In this document: one piece after another, positions 8,639 to 17,673 of the stretch
Position numbering within the stretch: the first letter of the stretch is position 1
Layout: each line of letters begins with the position of its first letter
Origin: an uncultured Granulosicoccaceae bacterium
GTDB lineage: Bacteria > Pseudomonadota > Gammaproteobacteria > Granulosicoccales > Granulosicoccaceae
DNA: 41,837 bases
NCBI GenBank assembly: GCA_937928685.1
Contig: CALGJU010000255.1
Location: 1 to 41,837, forward strand
Reading direction: 5' to 3'
Made by a program: the position numbers and the translations under genes
The notes under the pieces: generated by a model
Told to the model about the DNA's origin: nothing
The model's database searches: none
What the model saw: the letters and a program-made list of their open reading frames with translations, nothing else

Positions 8639-9811
8639 TCATTTTGACTCTAACAAGAGTCGTAACAGCTCATTCTTTTGAGAAATCTGCTTCATTTGCA
8701 GCCAATCTGTTGGATTTAGAGTGTCTGCGTTGTGACGTAATTCAAAGTATAACGCCGAAGTACCTGTTCCGACAGATTCTCCAACGGTGCCAATGGAGTC
8801 ACCGGCGAGTAGAAGTTGGTCCGTTTGTACCAGAAGTAGCTCAGCCATCCCGTAGAGGCTCATATAGCCGTCACCATGATCGACGATAGCTACATTCCCA
8901 AGTCCTTGAATTTTATCGGCAAATACGACCTGACCATCAGATACGGCGGTAAATGACTGTCCTAACGGGGCGGCGATAAGAATGCCCTCCCATTGGAGCA
9001 GGCCCTTGGCTTTTGGTTCCGCGAAACGTTTAAAAAGTGTGCCCTGTACCGGGTCCGGCAGTACTTTTTGCAATTTCGCGAACTGCAATGACGCCGGGTT
9101 AGTGCGTAACTGTTCGGAACGCTGCATCAGACGTGATAGCCGATCCTGCTTCTGTACAATTTCCGACGCAAGGACGGTGAGCTGACGCTCCAGATTGAGT
9201 CGGCGTTCGATCAGATCATCTGACTGGTCTTTGAGCTCGAGAATTGAGTCCGAAATGGAATGACCGTAGTCCACCAGCGACTGTTGGCGTGTGCCTAGTT
9301 CCAGGCGTTGAGCGCGTAGCTTTTTTTGCTGTTTCTCTGTGATGTGTACCAGGTAACGCTGAGTGGCGTTCTTTTTATGCAGCGCTTGCAGATCCGGCTT
9401 ACCCAGTGCAGCTTGCCACATGCTCGGGCGCGGCTGTTCTGCCAGGGATTTCTGAAGCTCCTTCAACAAGCGTTGATTAAACTCCATTTTCTCTTCAATG
9501 AAATCAGCTTGCTCTGTGATTTGCTGGAGATTGTTGGATAGTGCCGGGGTGTTGTCGCGAGTCGCTGTTTGTTGCTCTTCAAGCTGGTTGATGTCGTTGA
9601 TCGTCGCATCCAGCTGACCAAGTATTGTCGTGCGCCGCCGGGTCTCGTTAAGTATTTCCAGATTGAGATACTCAATGCGTTCGTGATAGAGCTGCTCAAG
9701 TGAGTGGCGTTCTGGTGATTCAAGTTCCTGTGCTGTGACTTGACCGAGCGATGCAGTGGAGCACACAGCGGTAAGAATTATGGCAGTCAAGTGTTTGCTG
9801 AAGAGCTTCAA
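8639..9811 (-). CDS. envC: EnvC-like murein hydrolase activator (degenerate LytM/M23)
   Basis: An exported protein with a signal peptide, long coiled coils over roughly residues 30-240 (rich in Glu, Gln and Leu) and a C-terminal M23/LytM domain. The domain lacks the first zinc-binding His-xxx-Asp block (WEGILIAAPLG stands there) and ends with SALYFELR in place of HLHFEVR. This is the pattern of EnvC, which activates cell-division amidases rather than cutting peptidoglycan itself. No ATG is available. I chose TTG at 9811, which has a GGA 7 bases upstream and gives a clean leader (MKLFSKHLTAIILTAVCS). Another TTG four codons earlier has no ribosome binding site. ctpA follows 49 bases downstream. 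The gpmI gene often found upstream is absent. Confidence 0.93.
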   Translation of the reverse strand: MKLFSKHLTAIILTAVCSTASLGQVTAQELESPERHSLEQLYHERIEYLNLEILNETRRRTTILGQLDATINDINQLEEQQTATRDNTPALSNNLQQITEQADFIEEKMEFNQRLLKELQKSLAEQPRPSMWQAALGKPDLQALHKKNATQRYLVHITEKQQKKLRAQRLELGTRQQSLVDYGHSISDSILELKDQSDDLIERRLNLERQLTVLASEIVQKQDRLSRLMQRSEQLRTNPASLQFAKLQKVLPDPVQGTLFKRFAEPKAKGLLQWEGILIAAPLGQSFTAVSDGQVVFADKIQGLGNVAIVDHGDGYMSLYGMAELLLVQTDQLLLAGDSIGTVGESVGTGTSALYFELRHNADTLNPTDWLQMKQISQKNELLRLLLESK

Positions 9812-9839
9812 TACCGTTTCCAAGAATCAGGTGTTTGTT

Positions 9840-10304
9840 TTAATTATCAGTACCAATTTCTGTGGATTGCTCGGGAAAGACAAGGTGCTCAACACCCCTT
9901 TTGTTTCTAATCCAGTTAATGGCATTGAACACATTCTGGTTGGTCACCAGTTTGCGCTCAAGCGTCCACTTGCCTGGAAAATCTGCGACAAATACACCCA
10001 GTATGATTGTCAGCAAGCCTTGTCCGGGGAGTATTAACATCGCCACTCCTGCCAGAACCAGCACCAGCCCGGTTAAATTCCGAAGTATCCATACTAAAGA
10101 GTAGTGCAATCTGGAGTTTTTTGGGGCTGACTTTCTTGCCCTCGCTTTTGTCTGCGTGAAATAGTCCGCCGGTATCCGCGCCAGCAATACCGGCACGAGA
10201 GCGAGGCTCACGAGAAAAGATATTAGCGACGCCCAACCCAGCCACGGTAGATAGCCGGTGTAAGGTGCGACGAGAGTTGACAATGTCTCCATGGCTTGCT
10301 GCAT
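9840..10304 (-). CDS. PGPGW-type small membrane protein
   Basis: A 154-residue membrane protein. Two N-terminal hydrophobic segments (about residues 13-45) are followed by a basic stretch (KARARKSAPKNSRLHY) and a second hydrophobic hairpin around VLAGVAMLILPGQGLLTIILG (about 85-112). The ILPGQGLLT core followed by FPGKW resembles the putative transmembrane PGPGW family. Its function is unknown. It sits just upstream of envC on the same strand with about 28 bases between them, so it may be co-transcribed with envelope genes. ATG codons at 10304 and 10292 are both possible; neither has a strong ribosome binding site. Confidence 0.75.
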   Translation of the reverse strand: MQQAMETLSTLVAPYTGYLPWLGWASLISFLVSLALVPVLLARIPADYFTQTKARARKSAPKNSRLHYSLVWILRNLTGLVLVLAGVAMLILPGQGLLTIILGVFVADFPGKWTLERKLVTNQNVFNAINWIRNKRGVEHLVFPEQSTEIGTDN

Positions 10305-10418
10305 AGTAAAAGCGATTCGAGAGTGTACCCTTGTACCCTCTAACTGTGCTCTGCATGTTCCATGTCAACCACGCCACTCGATCACGTTAGTGGGTGGTGC
10401 GACTGGGGGGTAGGCTGG

Positions 10419-11198
10419 CTAATCTATCCAGGCTATTTCACGCGCTGTTAAATCATTGATGCGTACACTTTTCAGGCTCCTTGCCATATAGGATTGGTAG
10501 TGAGATGTTGGAATTCTGCCCGCCATAATTTCTGCGTAGCGTTGTGGAAAAAGTGGTTGGCGTAGCGGGTTGGCATAACCGATAGGATACTCCGGGCCAC
10601 CGTGAAAATTGTATTTGTCCGATGCCCCTACGGTATGTAAGATTTCGTGCGCTATGACTATATTATTTTGTGCGCTTTGCTTTGCTTGAGCAAAAGCATG
10701 CACAACTCCAATCAATCCTTGCTGCAGACCGACTGAGTGGGCTAACGGCTTTTCGTCTTCCCCTTTTTGGTAGACAACAAATACGCGGACGCGGCGAAGG
10801 TTAGACTTGTCATCCGGGGTATGTCGAAATACCCAGCTGCGCAGTTGCAGTCCCCACAAGACGGTTCGTATCACGCCTTTGTCGACCGGTAGTTCCGGCG
10901 GAACCGACTTCACGCGTGTACCTAATCGCGTGCGGGTTGGACGATTCAATGGCAGTTTGTGCCTTCTGGCTTCCGACGCTAGCCAATCGTCTATTTCTAT
11001 GAAACTGTCGTCACTCAAGTTGTTGATGTAGTTGTGCGTTTGCAGTGAGTTATCACCATTGATTGGAAAAATCACCACCTCGAGGGGTTTGTGCCACGCC
11101 CGTGAGTAGATAATTTGGTGGGCGGTGATACCCGCGATGCAGAGCATGCTGCAAAAAAGCAACAACGGGCGTAAAAATTCAACACTAAAAACTTTCAT
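10419..11198 (-). CDS. Membrane-anchored metzincin-like metalloprotease
   Basis: A 259-residue protein with one N-terminal hydrophobic anchor (about residues 8-27, LRPLLLFCSMLCIAGITA) and an extracytoplasmic domain. The zinc motif is HEILHTVGASD at 184-194, which fits the metzincin consensus HExxHxxGxxD with Asp194 as third ligand and Glu185 as catalytic base. Met225 in YAEIMAGRIP is a possible Met-turn about 30 residues later. A conserved-looking patch, GPEYPIGYANPLRQPLFPQR, lies between them. It does not look like a matrixin, astacin or thermolysin, and I cannot assign a MEROPS family. The start ATG has GGGGAAG about 9 bases upstream and overlaps the stop codon of the upstream small open frame (TAATG). 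Confidence 0.85.
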   Translation of the reverse strand: MKVFSVEFLRPLLLFCSMLCIAGITAHQIIYSRAWHKPLEVVIFPINGDNSLQTHNYINNLSDDSFIEIDDWLASEARRHKLPLNRPTRTRLGTRVKSVPPELPVDKGVIRTVLWGLQLRSWVFRHTPDDKSNLRRVRVFVVYQKGEDEKPLAHSVGLQQGLIGVVHAFAQAKQSAQNNIVIAHEILHTVGASDKYNFHGGPEYPIGYANPLRQPLFPQRYAEIMAGRIPTSHYQSYMARSLKSVRINDLTAREIAWID

Positions 11199-11425
11199 TA
11201 CGACCGCTTCCCCGGTGTTTTTTCACCATGTTTTGAGCTTGCAAATTGATACTGCTGAGAGTTTTCACGCAGTCGTTCGTGGACCATGGTATCGGCGCCA
11301 AGATCTATAACTTTGATGGCTGAGTGTGATCTGCCTGGCATTTGAATATAACTTTTTGTTCTCCGGATCGTGCTATGACCGGGTGTAGAACTTGTTGTGC
11401 ATCCTGCTAGACTGACCGACACCAT
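11198..11425 (-). CDS. Possible small lipoprotein coupled to the metzincin gene
   Basis: A 75-codon frame whose TAA stop overlaps the metzincin ATG by two bases (TAATG), a usual sign of translational coupling. It begins MVSVSLAGCTTSS, with a lipobox (LAGC) at Cys9. The leader is very short, and the residues just before this ATG (RCHFPRL) would suit a longer signal peptide, so the true start may be further upstream on a non-standard codon. CGAGG lies just before the TTG-ATG-GTG cluster. The mature part is polar and basic (HSTIRRTKSYIQMPGRSH) with no family I recognise. It fills the space between the metzincin and the divergent pepN, which would otherwise be empty. It could be a chance frame. 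Confidence 0.45.
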   Translation of the reverse strand: MVSVSLAGCTTSSTPGHSTIRRTKSYIQMPGRSHSAIKVIDLGADTMVHERLRENSQQYQFASSKHGEKTPGKRS

Positions 11426-11445
11426 CAACCTCGGGAAGTGGCAAC

Positions 11446-14073
11446 GTGTCAGTGACGATCCACCGCAAAGACTACAAGCCATCAAATTTTTTAATTGATT
11501 CTGTTGCGCTTGAGTTTGATTTGCAGGCAAAAGAAGTGCGAGTGAAGTCGACTCTTGGCATCAGGAAAAATCCTGATGCCAATGACCAGGACAACACACT
11601 GACGTTATCAGGCTGTGAGCTTACGTTGCTGTCGGTGGTGTGTGATGGAAAGAAACTTGACTTGAGTAGTGATCTAACTCTGACAGTAGATAACCTGATT
11701 ATTGAAAATCTCGATGATCAATGCCTGTTGGAAATTGAAACAGAGATTTATCCTGATAAGAACACCGCACTTGAAGGTCTTTATCGATCCTCTGGAAACT
11801 ATTGCACTCAGTGTGAGGCGGAAGGATTTCGACGAATCACCTACTTTCTGGATCGGCCTGATGTGATGTCGCAGTACACGGTTAAGATTATTGCAAACAG
11901 CAAAGACTACCCGGTGATGCTGTCAAACGGTAACAAGTCAGCACAGGGTCAGCTTGGTAACGGTAATCACTGGGTTGAATGGATAGATCCACACCCCAAA
12001 CCGTGTTACCTGTTTGCCCTCGTCGCGGGAGATCTCGAGCATGTGAAAGAGCCATACACTACCGTCTCCGGCCGGCACGTTGGTTTATATATTTACACCG
12101 AAAAACACAACATTGATAAATGTGATCACGCCATGAAGTCCCTGATATCAGCTATGCAATGGGATGAAGAAACTTATGGTCTGGAATACGACCTGGACAA
12201 CTACTTTGTTGTTGCAGTCGATGACTTCAACATGGGAGCAATGGAAAACAAAGGCCTGAATATTTTTAATTCGAAGTATGTATTGGCCGATCAGCAAACT
12301 GCCACAGATACTGATTTTCAAGGTATTGAATCGGTGATTGCACATGAATATTTTCACAACTGGACGGGGAATCGGGTCACTTGCAGAGACTGGTTTCAAT
12401 TAAGTCTAAAAGAGGGATTGACCGTTTTTAGAGATCAGCAGTTTAGTTCTGACATGAACTCTGCGGGTTTAAAAAGAATTGAAGATGTACGCAGGCTGCG
12501 CGATTACCAGTTTCCGGAAGATGCGGGTCCAATGGCGCATCCGATCCGGCCGGACTCTTTCGTTGAGATTAATAACTTTTATACGCTAACCGTGTATGAA
12601 AAAGGTGCCGAAGTGATTCGGATGATGCACACTATTCTCGGGGTGGAAAAATATCATCGGGGAATAGACCTGTATTTTGATCGCCACGATGGCAGTGCAG
12701 TGACCTGTGAGGATTTTATCCGTGCCATGGAAGATGCTTCAGGTGTTGATCTGCAGCAGTTTCGACAATGGTATTCGCAATCGGGAACACCCCGGGTACA
12801 GGTAACACAGAGTTATGATGTAGAGCGCAAGACTTGTGAGCTGACGTTTGTTCAAAGTCATGCTGAAAAAGACACGCAACCATTCCACATTCCATTTTCG
12901 TTGGCATTGTTTGATGCTAACGGCAAAGCACTTCCGCTGATCTGTGATCTTGATAATACAGCGCCGCTCGAACGTACTGTGCAGTTAACCAAACAGCAAA
13001 CAGTGATTTGTTTGCAAGAGATCGCCGCGAGGCCAGTGCCATCATTGCTGCGGAATTTCACCGCGCCCATCATCGTAGAATACGAATACAACGAGCAGGA
13101 GTTGGTATTTTTACTGACATCAGACAATCAGTCATTTACCCGTTGGGAGGCAGGGCAAACACTTGCAACCCGTCAGATCGAGTCTGCTGCACAAGCGATT
13201 GCCGATGATAAAGAGCCGGTCGTTAACCGGAATTTTATCGAAGCCTACCGACGGGTACTGATTGATGAGTCTATCGATCCTGCTATGTGCGCAGAAATGT
13301 TGGACTTACCCGCCATTGAAACCGTGGCCGCCGGGCATGAAGTGTTTGATGTTGATAACCTTCACAAGGCAAGAAGCTGGATTCGACTGACGCTGGCATC
13401 TGCGCTTGAAGCTGAACTTGCTACAAAGCTTGATATCAGTATGGATCGGGCGGCGCCGTTTCAGGTGGATGCAGCCTCAATTGGCGGGCGTGCATTGCAA
13501 AACTGTTGTTTGTCGTACTTGGTGTTGCTAAACAGCGATAAGTGGTTGGCGGTCGCAGCAGAACGATACGATCGGGCAAACAATATGACGGATCGCTTAG
13601 CGTCGCTCAGAGCTTTACTGGGTAGTTCCGATGAACTGGCCTCTCCTCGATTGCAGCAATTTTATCAACAGTTTCGTGATCAGCGCCTGGTCATAGACAA
13701 ATGGTTCAGCCTGCAAGCCACTATTGATCATCCGAACGCCATAGATCACGTGAAGGCCCTTGCCAGACATGATGATTTTGATTTGACCAACCCCAATCGA
13801 GTGCGGGCGCTGGTAGGTGCTTTTGCGAACGTGAATCTGGTCCACTTCCACCATCCGAACGGTAGTGGCTACGGATTTCTCACCGGGATACTACTGGAGC
13901 TCGATAACATCAACCCGCAGGTGGCTGCCAGACTGGCTGGCCCATTGATTCGATGGCAGCGATTCAGCGCTTCCCGGCAGCAACGAATGCATCTATGTCT
14001 GGAGACTATTGCTGCAACCGAGTCGCTGTCACGAGATGTAAAAGAACTTGTTCAGAAGGCGCTTGAGGAATAG
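11446..14073 (+). CDS. pepN: Aminopeptidase N (M1 family)
   Basis: A full-length 875-residue cytoplasmic zinc aminopeptidase, close to the E. coli enzyme in length. The exopeptidase motif GAMEN is at 264-268 and the zinc motif HEYFH at 300-304, with the third ligand Glu in LKEGLTVFRDQQF. Positions agree within about three residues with E. coli PepN. The C-terminal alpha-helical domain is complete. It removes N-terminal residues from peptides during protein turnover. The start is GTG at 11446 with GGGAAG about 7 bases upstream; no ATG is in a suitable place. It is transcribed divergently from the metzincin/lipoprotein pair. Confidence 0.97.
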   Translation: MSVTIHRKDYKPSNFLIDSVALEFDLQAKEVRVKSTLGIRKNPDANDQDNTLTLSGCELTLLSVVCDGKKLDLSSDLTLTVDNLIIENLDDQCLLEIETEIYPDKNTALEGLYRSSGNYCTQCEAEGFRRITYFLDRPDVMSQYTVKIIANSKDYPVMLSNGNKSAQGQLGNGNHWVEWIDPHPKPCYLFALVAGDLEHVKEPYTTVSGRHVGLYIYTEKHNIDKCDHAMKSLISAMQWDEETYGLEYDLDNYFVVAVDDFNMGAMENKGLNIFNSKYVLADQQTATDTDFQGIESVIAHEYFHNWTGNRVTCRDWFQLSLKEGLTVFRDQQFSSDMNSAGLKRIEDVRRLRDYQFPEDAGPMAHPIRPDSFVEINNFYTLTVYEKGAEVIRMMHTILGVEKYHRGIDLYFDRHDGSAVTCEDFIRAMEDASGVDLQQFRQWYSQSGTPRVQVTQSYDVERKTCELTFVQSHAEKDTQPFHIPFSLALFDANGKALPLICDLDNTAPLERTVQLTKQQTVICLQEIAARPVPSLLRNFTAPIIVEYEYNEQELVFLLTSDNQSFTRWEAGQTLATRQIESAAQAIADDKEPVVNRNFIEAYRRVLIDESIDPAMCAEMLDLPAIETVAAGHEVFDVDNLHKARSWIRLTLASALEAELATKLDISMDRAAPFQVDAASIGGRALQNCCLSYLVLLNSDKWLAVAAERYDRANNMTDRLASLRALLGSSDELASPRLQQFYQQFRDQRLVIDKWFSLQATIDHPNAIDHVKALARHDDFDLTNPNRVRALVGAFANVNLVHFHHPNGSGYGFLTGILLELDNINPQVAARLAGPLIRWQRFSASRQQRMHLCLETIAATESLSRDVKELVQKALEE

Positions 14074-14139
14074 GGTTTTCTATACATATTTGTACGAATA
14101 GCTATTTTTTTCTTCAAAACGCGACATTTTCGCCGATAT

Positions 14140-14161
14140 CTTGTAGGATTAATCCTACAAG
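14140..14161. promoter_or_regulatory. 22-bp perfect palindrome upstream of the cold-shock gene
   Basis: Two perfect 10-base arms (half-site CTTGTAGGAT) flank a central TA. The spacer is too short for a stable hairpin and no T run follows on either strand, so a dimeric DNA-binding protein site is more likely than a terminator. It lies about 158 bases before the cold-shock ATG and about 66 bases after pepN. Confidence 0.5.
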
Positions 14162-14319
14162 AAGCCGTAATGCAACCGATTGACAGTGGGTAACGTAGTT
14201 ACACAGTATTTACTGATTGTCAGGTCATCTAAAGCTCGGCAACTGAGTAAACAATCAATTTTTAATAATAATTAGACGATTCACCTTGTCGTAGTGCAAG
14301 AGTGAGTTCTGGGTTGGAC

Positions 14320-14532
14320 ATGGATAAATCAATAGGCACGGTAAAGTGGTTCGACAACGCGAAGGGCTACGGCTTTATAGTGAACGAAGCGGGAGAAGAT
14401 GTATTTGTCCACTATCGGTCAATTGAGGGTGAAGGGTATAAGACGTTGGCTGAAGGCCAGCAGGTAGAGTACATCCAAACCAAGAGCGACAAAGGCTGGC
14501 AAGCGGCAGAGGTATCCAGACTGGAAGAGTGA
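14320..14532 (+). CDS. Cold-shock domain protein (CspA family)
   Basis: A 70-residue single-domain nucleic-acid-binding protein starting [14 protein letters not shown]1 is KGYGFI and RNP2 is VFVHY, both intact. Such proteins bind single-stranded RNA/DNA and melt mRNA structure. I chose the ATG at 14320; an in-frame GTG at 14302 would add six residues not typical of the family. The roughly 245-base leader between pepN and this ATG, rich in A+T and containing a 22-bp palindrome, may include a regulatory 5' untranslated region as many csp genes have. Confidence 0.93.
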   Translation: MDKSIGTVKWFDNAKGYGFIVNEAGEDVFVHYRSIEGEGYKTLAEGQQVEYIQTKSDKGWQAAEVSRLEE

Positions 14533-14772
14533 TTCCTCTCTGATTTATCCAGACAGGCAGGTCTTCAAAATGAGGTAACTGCGGTTGCCTCTGGCACTGA
14601 GAATTTTGCTGACTGCCAGCAGAGTTGTTGGCAATGGTCTCAGAAAATCAGTGCCTTTTCGATGAAGTGTCATCCAAAGTATCTGAGGCAGCGCTCGCGA
14701 CAGGCGGTTGCGTATGGCGCTAATTAGCGCCAGTTTGAAGATTGATGGTGTCGCGTTTCTGAGTGCTTAGTA
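14533..14772. other. Gap between csp and fadD with an 18-bp palindrome
   Basis: No convincing gene is present. A perfect 18-bp palindrome (TGGCGCTAATTAGCGCCA) lies at 14715-14732, about 40 bases past the fadD stop. No T run follows on either strand, so it is not a classical terminator. A minus-strand frame of about 75 codons is open across this gap but only has an ATG for its last 42 codons and no ribosome binding site. Confidence 0.5.
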
Positions 14773-16461
14773 TCAGCTGGCGGAATTTTTCTCGTCTTGT
14801 TCGCGTAATTCCCGACGTAGAATTTTACCCACGTTCGACTTGGGCAGTTCATCGACGAAAGCGATTTGTTTTGGACGTTTGTAGCCGGTGAAGTTTTCTT
14901 TGCAGAACTGTTTAATATCGGCCTCTGTCAGAGATTTGTTTTTGGCGACGATGAACACTTTTACTATCTCGCCAGAATGGTCGTCCGGTACACCGATAGC
15001 ACCTACTTCAAGAATATCCGGATGGGAAGCGAGAACATTCTCGATTTCATTAGGGTACACATTGAAGCCGGAGACGAGAATCATGTCTTTCAGGCGATCA
15101 ACAATGGTGAAGTAGCCGTGCTCATCCATCACCGCGATATCGCCGGTGTGGAGCCAGCCGTCTTTGTCTATTGTATTGGCGGTTGCTTCTTCGCGTTGCC
15201 AATAGCCCTTCATAACTTGTGGTCCGCGAATGCAAAGCTCGCCACGCTCACCCACGGCCATATTATTGCCGTCCTCATCTTTAACACACGCTTCGGTCGA
15301 AGATATAGGCAAGCCAATCGCTCCGTTGTAGTCCGTAGATGTGATGGGATTGATACAGGCAGCAGGGCTGGTTTCTGTCAGGCCATATGCCTCAATTAGT
15401 GGGCAGCCAGTGACCTCTTTCCATTCTTTCGCAACCGATTCCTGAACTGCCATTCCGCCCCCCAGGGTGATTTTCAGGCTGGAAAAATCAAGCTTACTGA
15501 ATCCATCGGTGTTAATTAATGCATTGAATAAAGTATTAACGCCCGTGATAGCGGTGAACTTATGTTTGGAAAGTTCTTTGACAAACGCTGGTAGATCCCG
15601 TGGATTCAAGATAAGAATATTCTTTGCCCCGATCTTGGTATACACCAGACAGTTCGCGGTAAGTGCAAAGATATGGTAGAGCGGAAGGGCGGTGATGATA
15701 ACTTCTTTACCCTCATCAATTTTTGATGGCTCAAGCCAGTGAAATGCCTGTTGCATATTGGCCACCATATTACCGTGGCTCAGCATGGCGCCTTTCGCGA
15801 CACCTGTGGTACCGCCGGTGTACTGTAAAAATGCCAGATCATCGTGACCGAGTGCTGGTTTCTCAAACGGCTGATTTGCGCCTTGCTTTAAAACCTCCGA
15901 GAACGAAATGCTGCCGGGCAGCGTAAATGCAGGCACCATCTTTTTAACGTATTTAACCACCGTGTTCACGATGAGTGACTTTGGAAAGCCCAGCATGTCA
16001 CCAATGCGGGTGGTGATGATGACTTCAGGGCGCACATGTGCGAGGGCTTTTTCAAGCGTAAAGGCGAAATTTTCGACAATGATTATGCCTTTTGCACCTG
16101 AGTCTTCGAGTTGATGTTGAAGTTCACGTCGTGTGTATAGCGGGTTGGTATTTACCACCACCAGACCGGCCCGCAGTAATCCAAACACCGCAATCGGGTA
16201 TTGCAGTAAGTTGGGCATCATCAGCGCCACACGATCACCTTTGCTAAATTTTCCGGTCGATTGGATCCATGCGGCAAAGGCGCGCGAGTGATCATCAAGT
16301 TCCCCGAAGGTTATTGATGCCCCCATGCTTTCAAAGGCAACGTTGTCTTTATATTTTTCCACGCTTTCATTGAAGAGATCCACGACACTGTCGTAGGCAT
16401 CAATGTCAGCAAACTCTGGAACACCGTCTGGATAGCTTTTTAGCCAGGGCTTATCGGTCAT
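14773..16461 (-). CDS. fadD: Long-chain fatty acid-CoA ligase
   Basis: A 562-residue AMP-forming acyl-CoA synthetase beginning MTDKPWLKSYPDGVPEF, very like gammaproteobacterial FadD. The ATP/AMP signature is YTGGTTGVAKGAMLSHGN. GLTETSPAACINP and the fatty-acid signature region (DGWLHTGDIAVMDEHGYF, then DRLKDMILVSGFNVYPNEIE) are present, as is the C-terminal Lys in PKSNVGKILRRELRE. It activates exogenous long-chain fatty acids for beta-oxidation or lipid synthesis. It is a separate enzyme from the shorter ligase at 5473-7089. The 257-base region upstream, shared with the divergent hydrolase gene, should carry its promoter; I could not identify a FadR-type site by eye. Confidence 0.95.
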   Translation of the reverse strand: MTDKPWLKSYPDGVPEFADIDAYDSVVDLFNESVEKYKDNVAFESMGASITFGELDDHSRAFAAWIQSTGKFSKGDRVALMMPNLLQYPIAVFGLLRAGLVVVNTNPLYTRRELQHQLEDSGAKGIIIVENFAFTLEKALAHVRPEVIITTRIGDMLGFPKSLIVNTVVKYVKKMVPAFTLPGSISFSEVLKQGANQPFEKPALGHDDLAFLQYTGGTTGVAKGAMLSHGNMVANMQQAFHWLEPSKIDEGKEVIITALPLYHIFALTANCLVYTKIGAKNILILNPRDLPAFVKELSKHKFTAITGVNTLFNALINTDGFSKLDFSSLKITLGGGMAVQESVAKEWKEVTGCPLIEAYGLTETSPAACINPITSTDYNGAIGLPISSTEACVKDEDGNNMAVGERGELCIRGPQVMKGYWQREEATANTIDKDGWLHTGDIAVMDEHGYFTIVDRLKDMILVSGFNVYPNEIENVLASHPDILEVGAIGVPDDHSGEIVKVFIVAKNKSLTEADIKQFCKENFTGYKRPKQIAFVDELPKSNVGKILRRELREQDEKNSAS

Positions 16462-16718
16462 AGTTTAACTACCTAATAGTGGCTTTGTTTCCCAATGATT
16501 AACGTCGGGGCCGTACGATTGATAACGTTCAATGATGTCGTGGGGACTCATCTATTATAGACTTACGATTAGTTTTCGCCCTGACAATCTATAAACCTCA
16601 GTTCCGAAGAGTGCCATCAAACACCAGTAAAGTAAAAATCGTAGTCAGATCACGACAGTCTGGCGCATGCCAGTGTTGTGTGTCTCATTAGCCTACTATC
16701 GCCGCGAACTTAGCATCT

Positions 16719-17642
16719 ATGGACTCTTCTACCACACTGTATCTCTCCGGCCACGGAGGTGTTGAACTGGCTGCTACGTCGTTTGGGTCAGATAAAAATC
16801 CGCTCGTATTGCTGCTGCATGGTGCCGGGCAAACCCGACACTCCTGGCGCAATGCAGGGCGTAGCCTGGCTCAGGCCGGGTGGTACGCCATTACCATCGA
16901 CACTCGGGGACACGGGAATAGTCATTGGCCGGATAATGGTGACTATTCAATTGATACACTGATGGCTGACATTTCAGTGGTCAGCTCCCGTTTGAGTCAG
17001 AGCTCGGGTGAAAAGCCGGTACTGGTTGGTGCCTCTCTGGGCGGGATAACCGGCTTATTGCTGCAAGGTGAGGCGAGCCAAAGGCATTTTCGATCATTGA
17101 TACTGGTCGATATCACCCCCAGAATTGACAACGTTGGCGTGGCCAGAATCATTGAGTTTATGAACCGCCACCACAACGGCTTTGGATCGCTGAAAGAGGC
17201 AGCATCTGCAGTAGCTGAATATCAATCACATGGATCGCCAGCGCGGCGCGATGCTGCTTCTGCAAAGGCTGCCGGAGAGGCTGCTGCAGAGAGTGGCCAC
17301 AAGCGTGCAGAAAACTCTTATGAGGGCTTAAAGAAGAACCTTCGACTGGCTGATGATGGACGTTACTACTGGCACTGGGATCCACGCTTAATGGAGCACA
17401 TCGGCACTATTGATGAGGGTTTTTACCAGCGCCAACGCGCGGCCGCATCAAATCTGGAATTGCCAGTATTGTTGATACGAGGGCAACAGAGTGAAATTGT
17501 CGACCGTGAGTCGGTAACGGAGTTTCTCGAATTGGTGCCGCACGCTGAATATGTTGATGTAGCAGATGCGGCTCATATGGTGGCTGGCGACAACAACGAT
17601 GTGTTTGTCCAGTCTCTGTTAGATTTCTTATCGATTTCTTAA
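16719..17642 (+). CDS. Alpha/beta hydrolase
   Basis: A 307-residue cytoplasmic alpha/beta-hydrolase fold protein. The oxyanion region is LLLHGAGQTRHSW (about residues 32-43), the nucleophile elbow is GASLGG with Ser106, and the catalytic His is probably His286 in ADAAHMVAG. An acidic residue in GQQSEIVDRES is the likely third member of the triad. The cap region (about 135-225) is Ala/Lys-rich and helical. Substrate is unknown; the general form resembles esterases and peroxidase-like hydrolases. The ATG lacks a strong ribosome binding site. It is transcribed divergently from fadD, which is compatible with a role in lipid or ester metabolism but does not prove it. Confidence 0.9.
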   Translation: MDSSTTLYLSGHGGVELAATSFGSDKNPLVLLLHGAGQTRHSWRNAGRSLAQAGWYAITIDTRGHGNSHWPDNGDYSIDTLMADISVVSSRLSQSSGEKPVLVGASLGGITGLLLQGEASQRHFRSLILVDITPRIDNVGVARIIEFMNRHHNGFGSLKEAASAVAEYQSHGSPARRDAASAKAAGEAAAESGHKRAENSYEGLKKNLRLADDGRYYWHWDPRLMEHIGTIDEGFYQRQRAAASNLELPVLLIRGQQSEIVDRESVTEFLELVPHAEYVDVADAAHMVAGDNNDVFVQSLLDFLSIS

Positions 17643-17673
17643 CGGCTGATGAGCGTTAGAACGCCATTGACAA

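Noticed and set aside
9958-10377. 139-codon minus-strand frame overlapping the PGPGW gene
   Set aside because: It overlaps the better-supported PGPGW frame, has no membrane or domain pattern and no ribosome binding site.
14180-14208. TTGACA upstream of csp as a promoter
   Set aside because: The -35 is perfect, but no acceptable -10 lies at 16-18 bases.
14533-14772. Open minus-strand frame of about 75 codons between csp and fadD
   Set aside because: Only the last 42 codons follow an ATG, there is no ribosome binding site and the translation shows no recognisable pattern.
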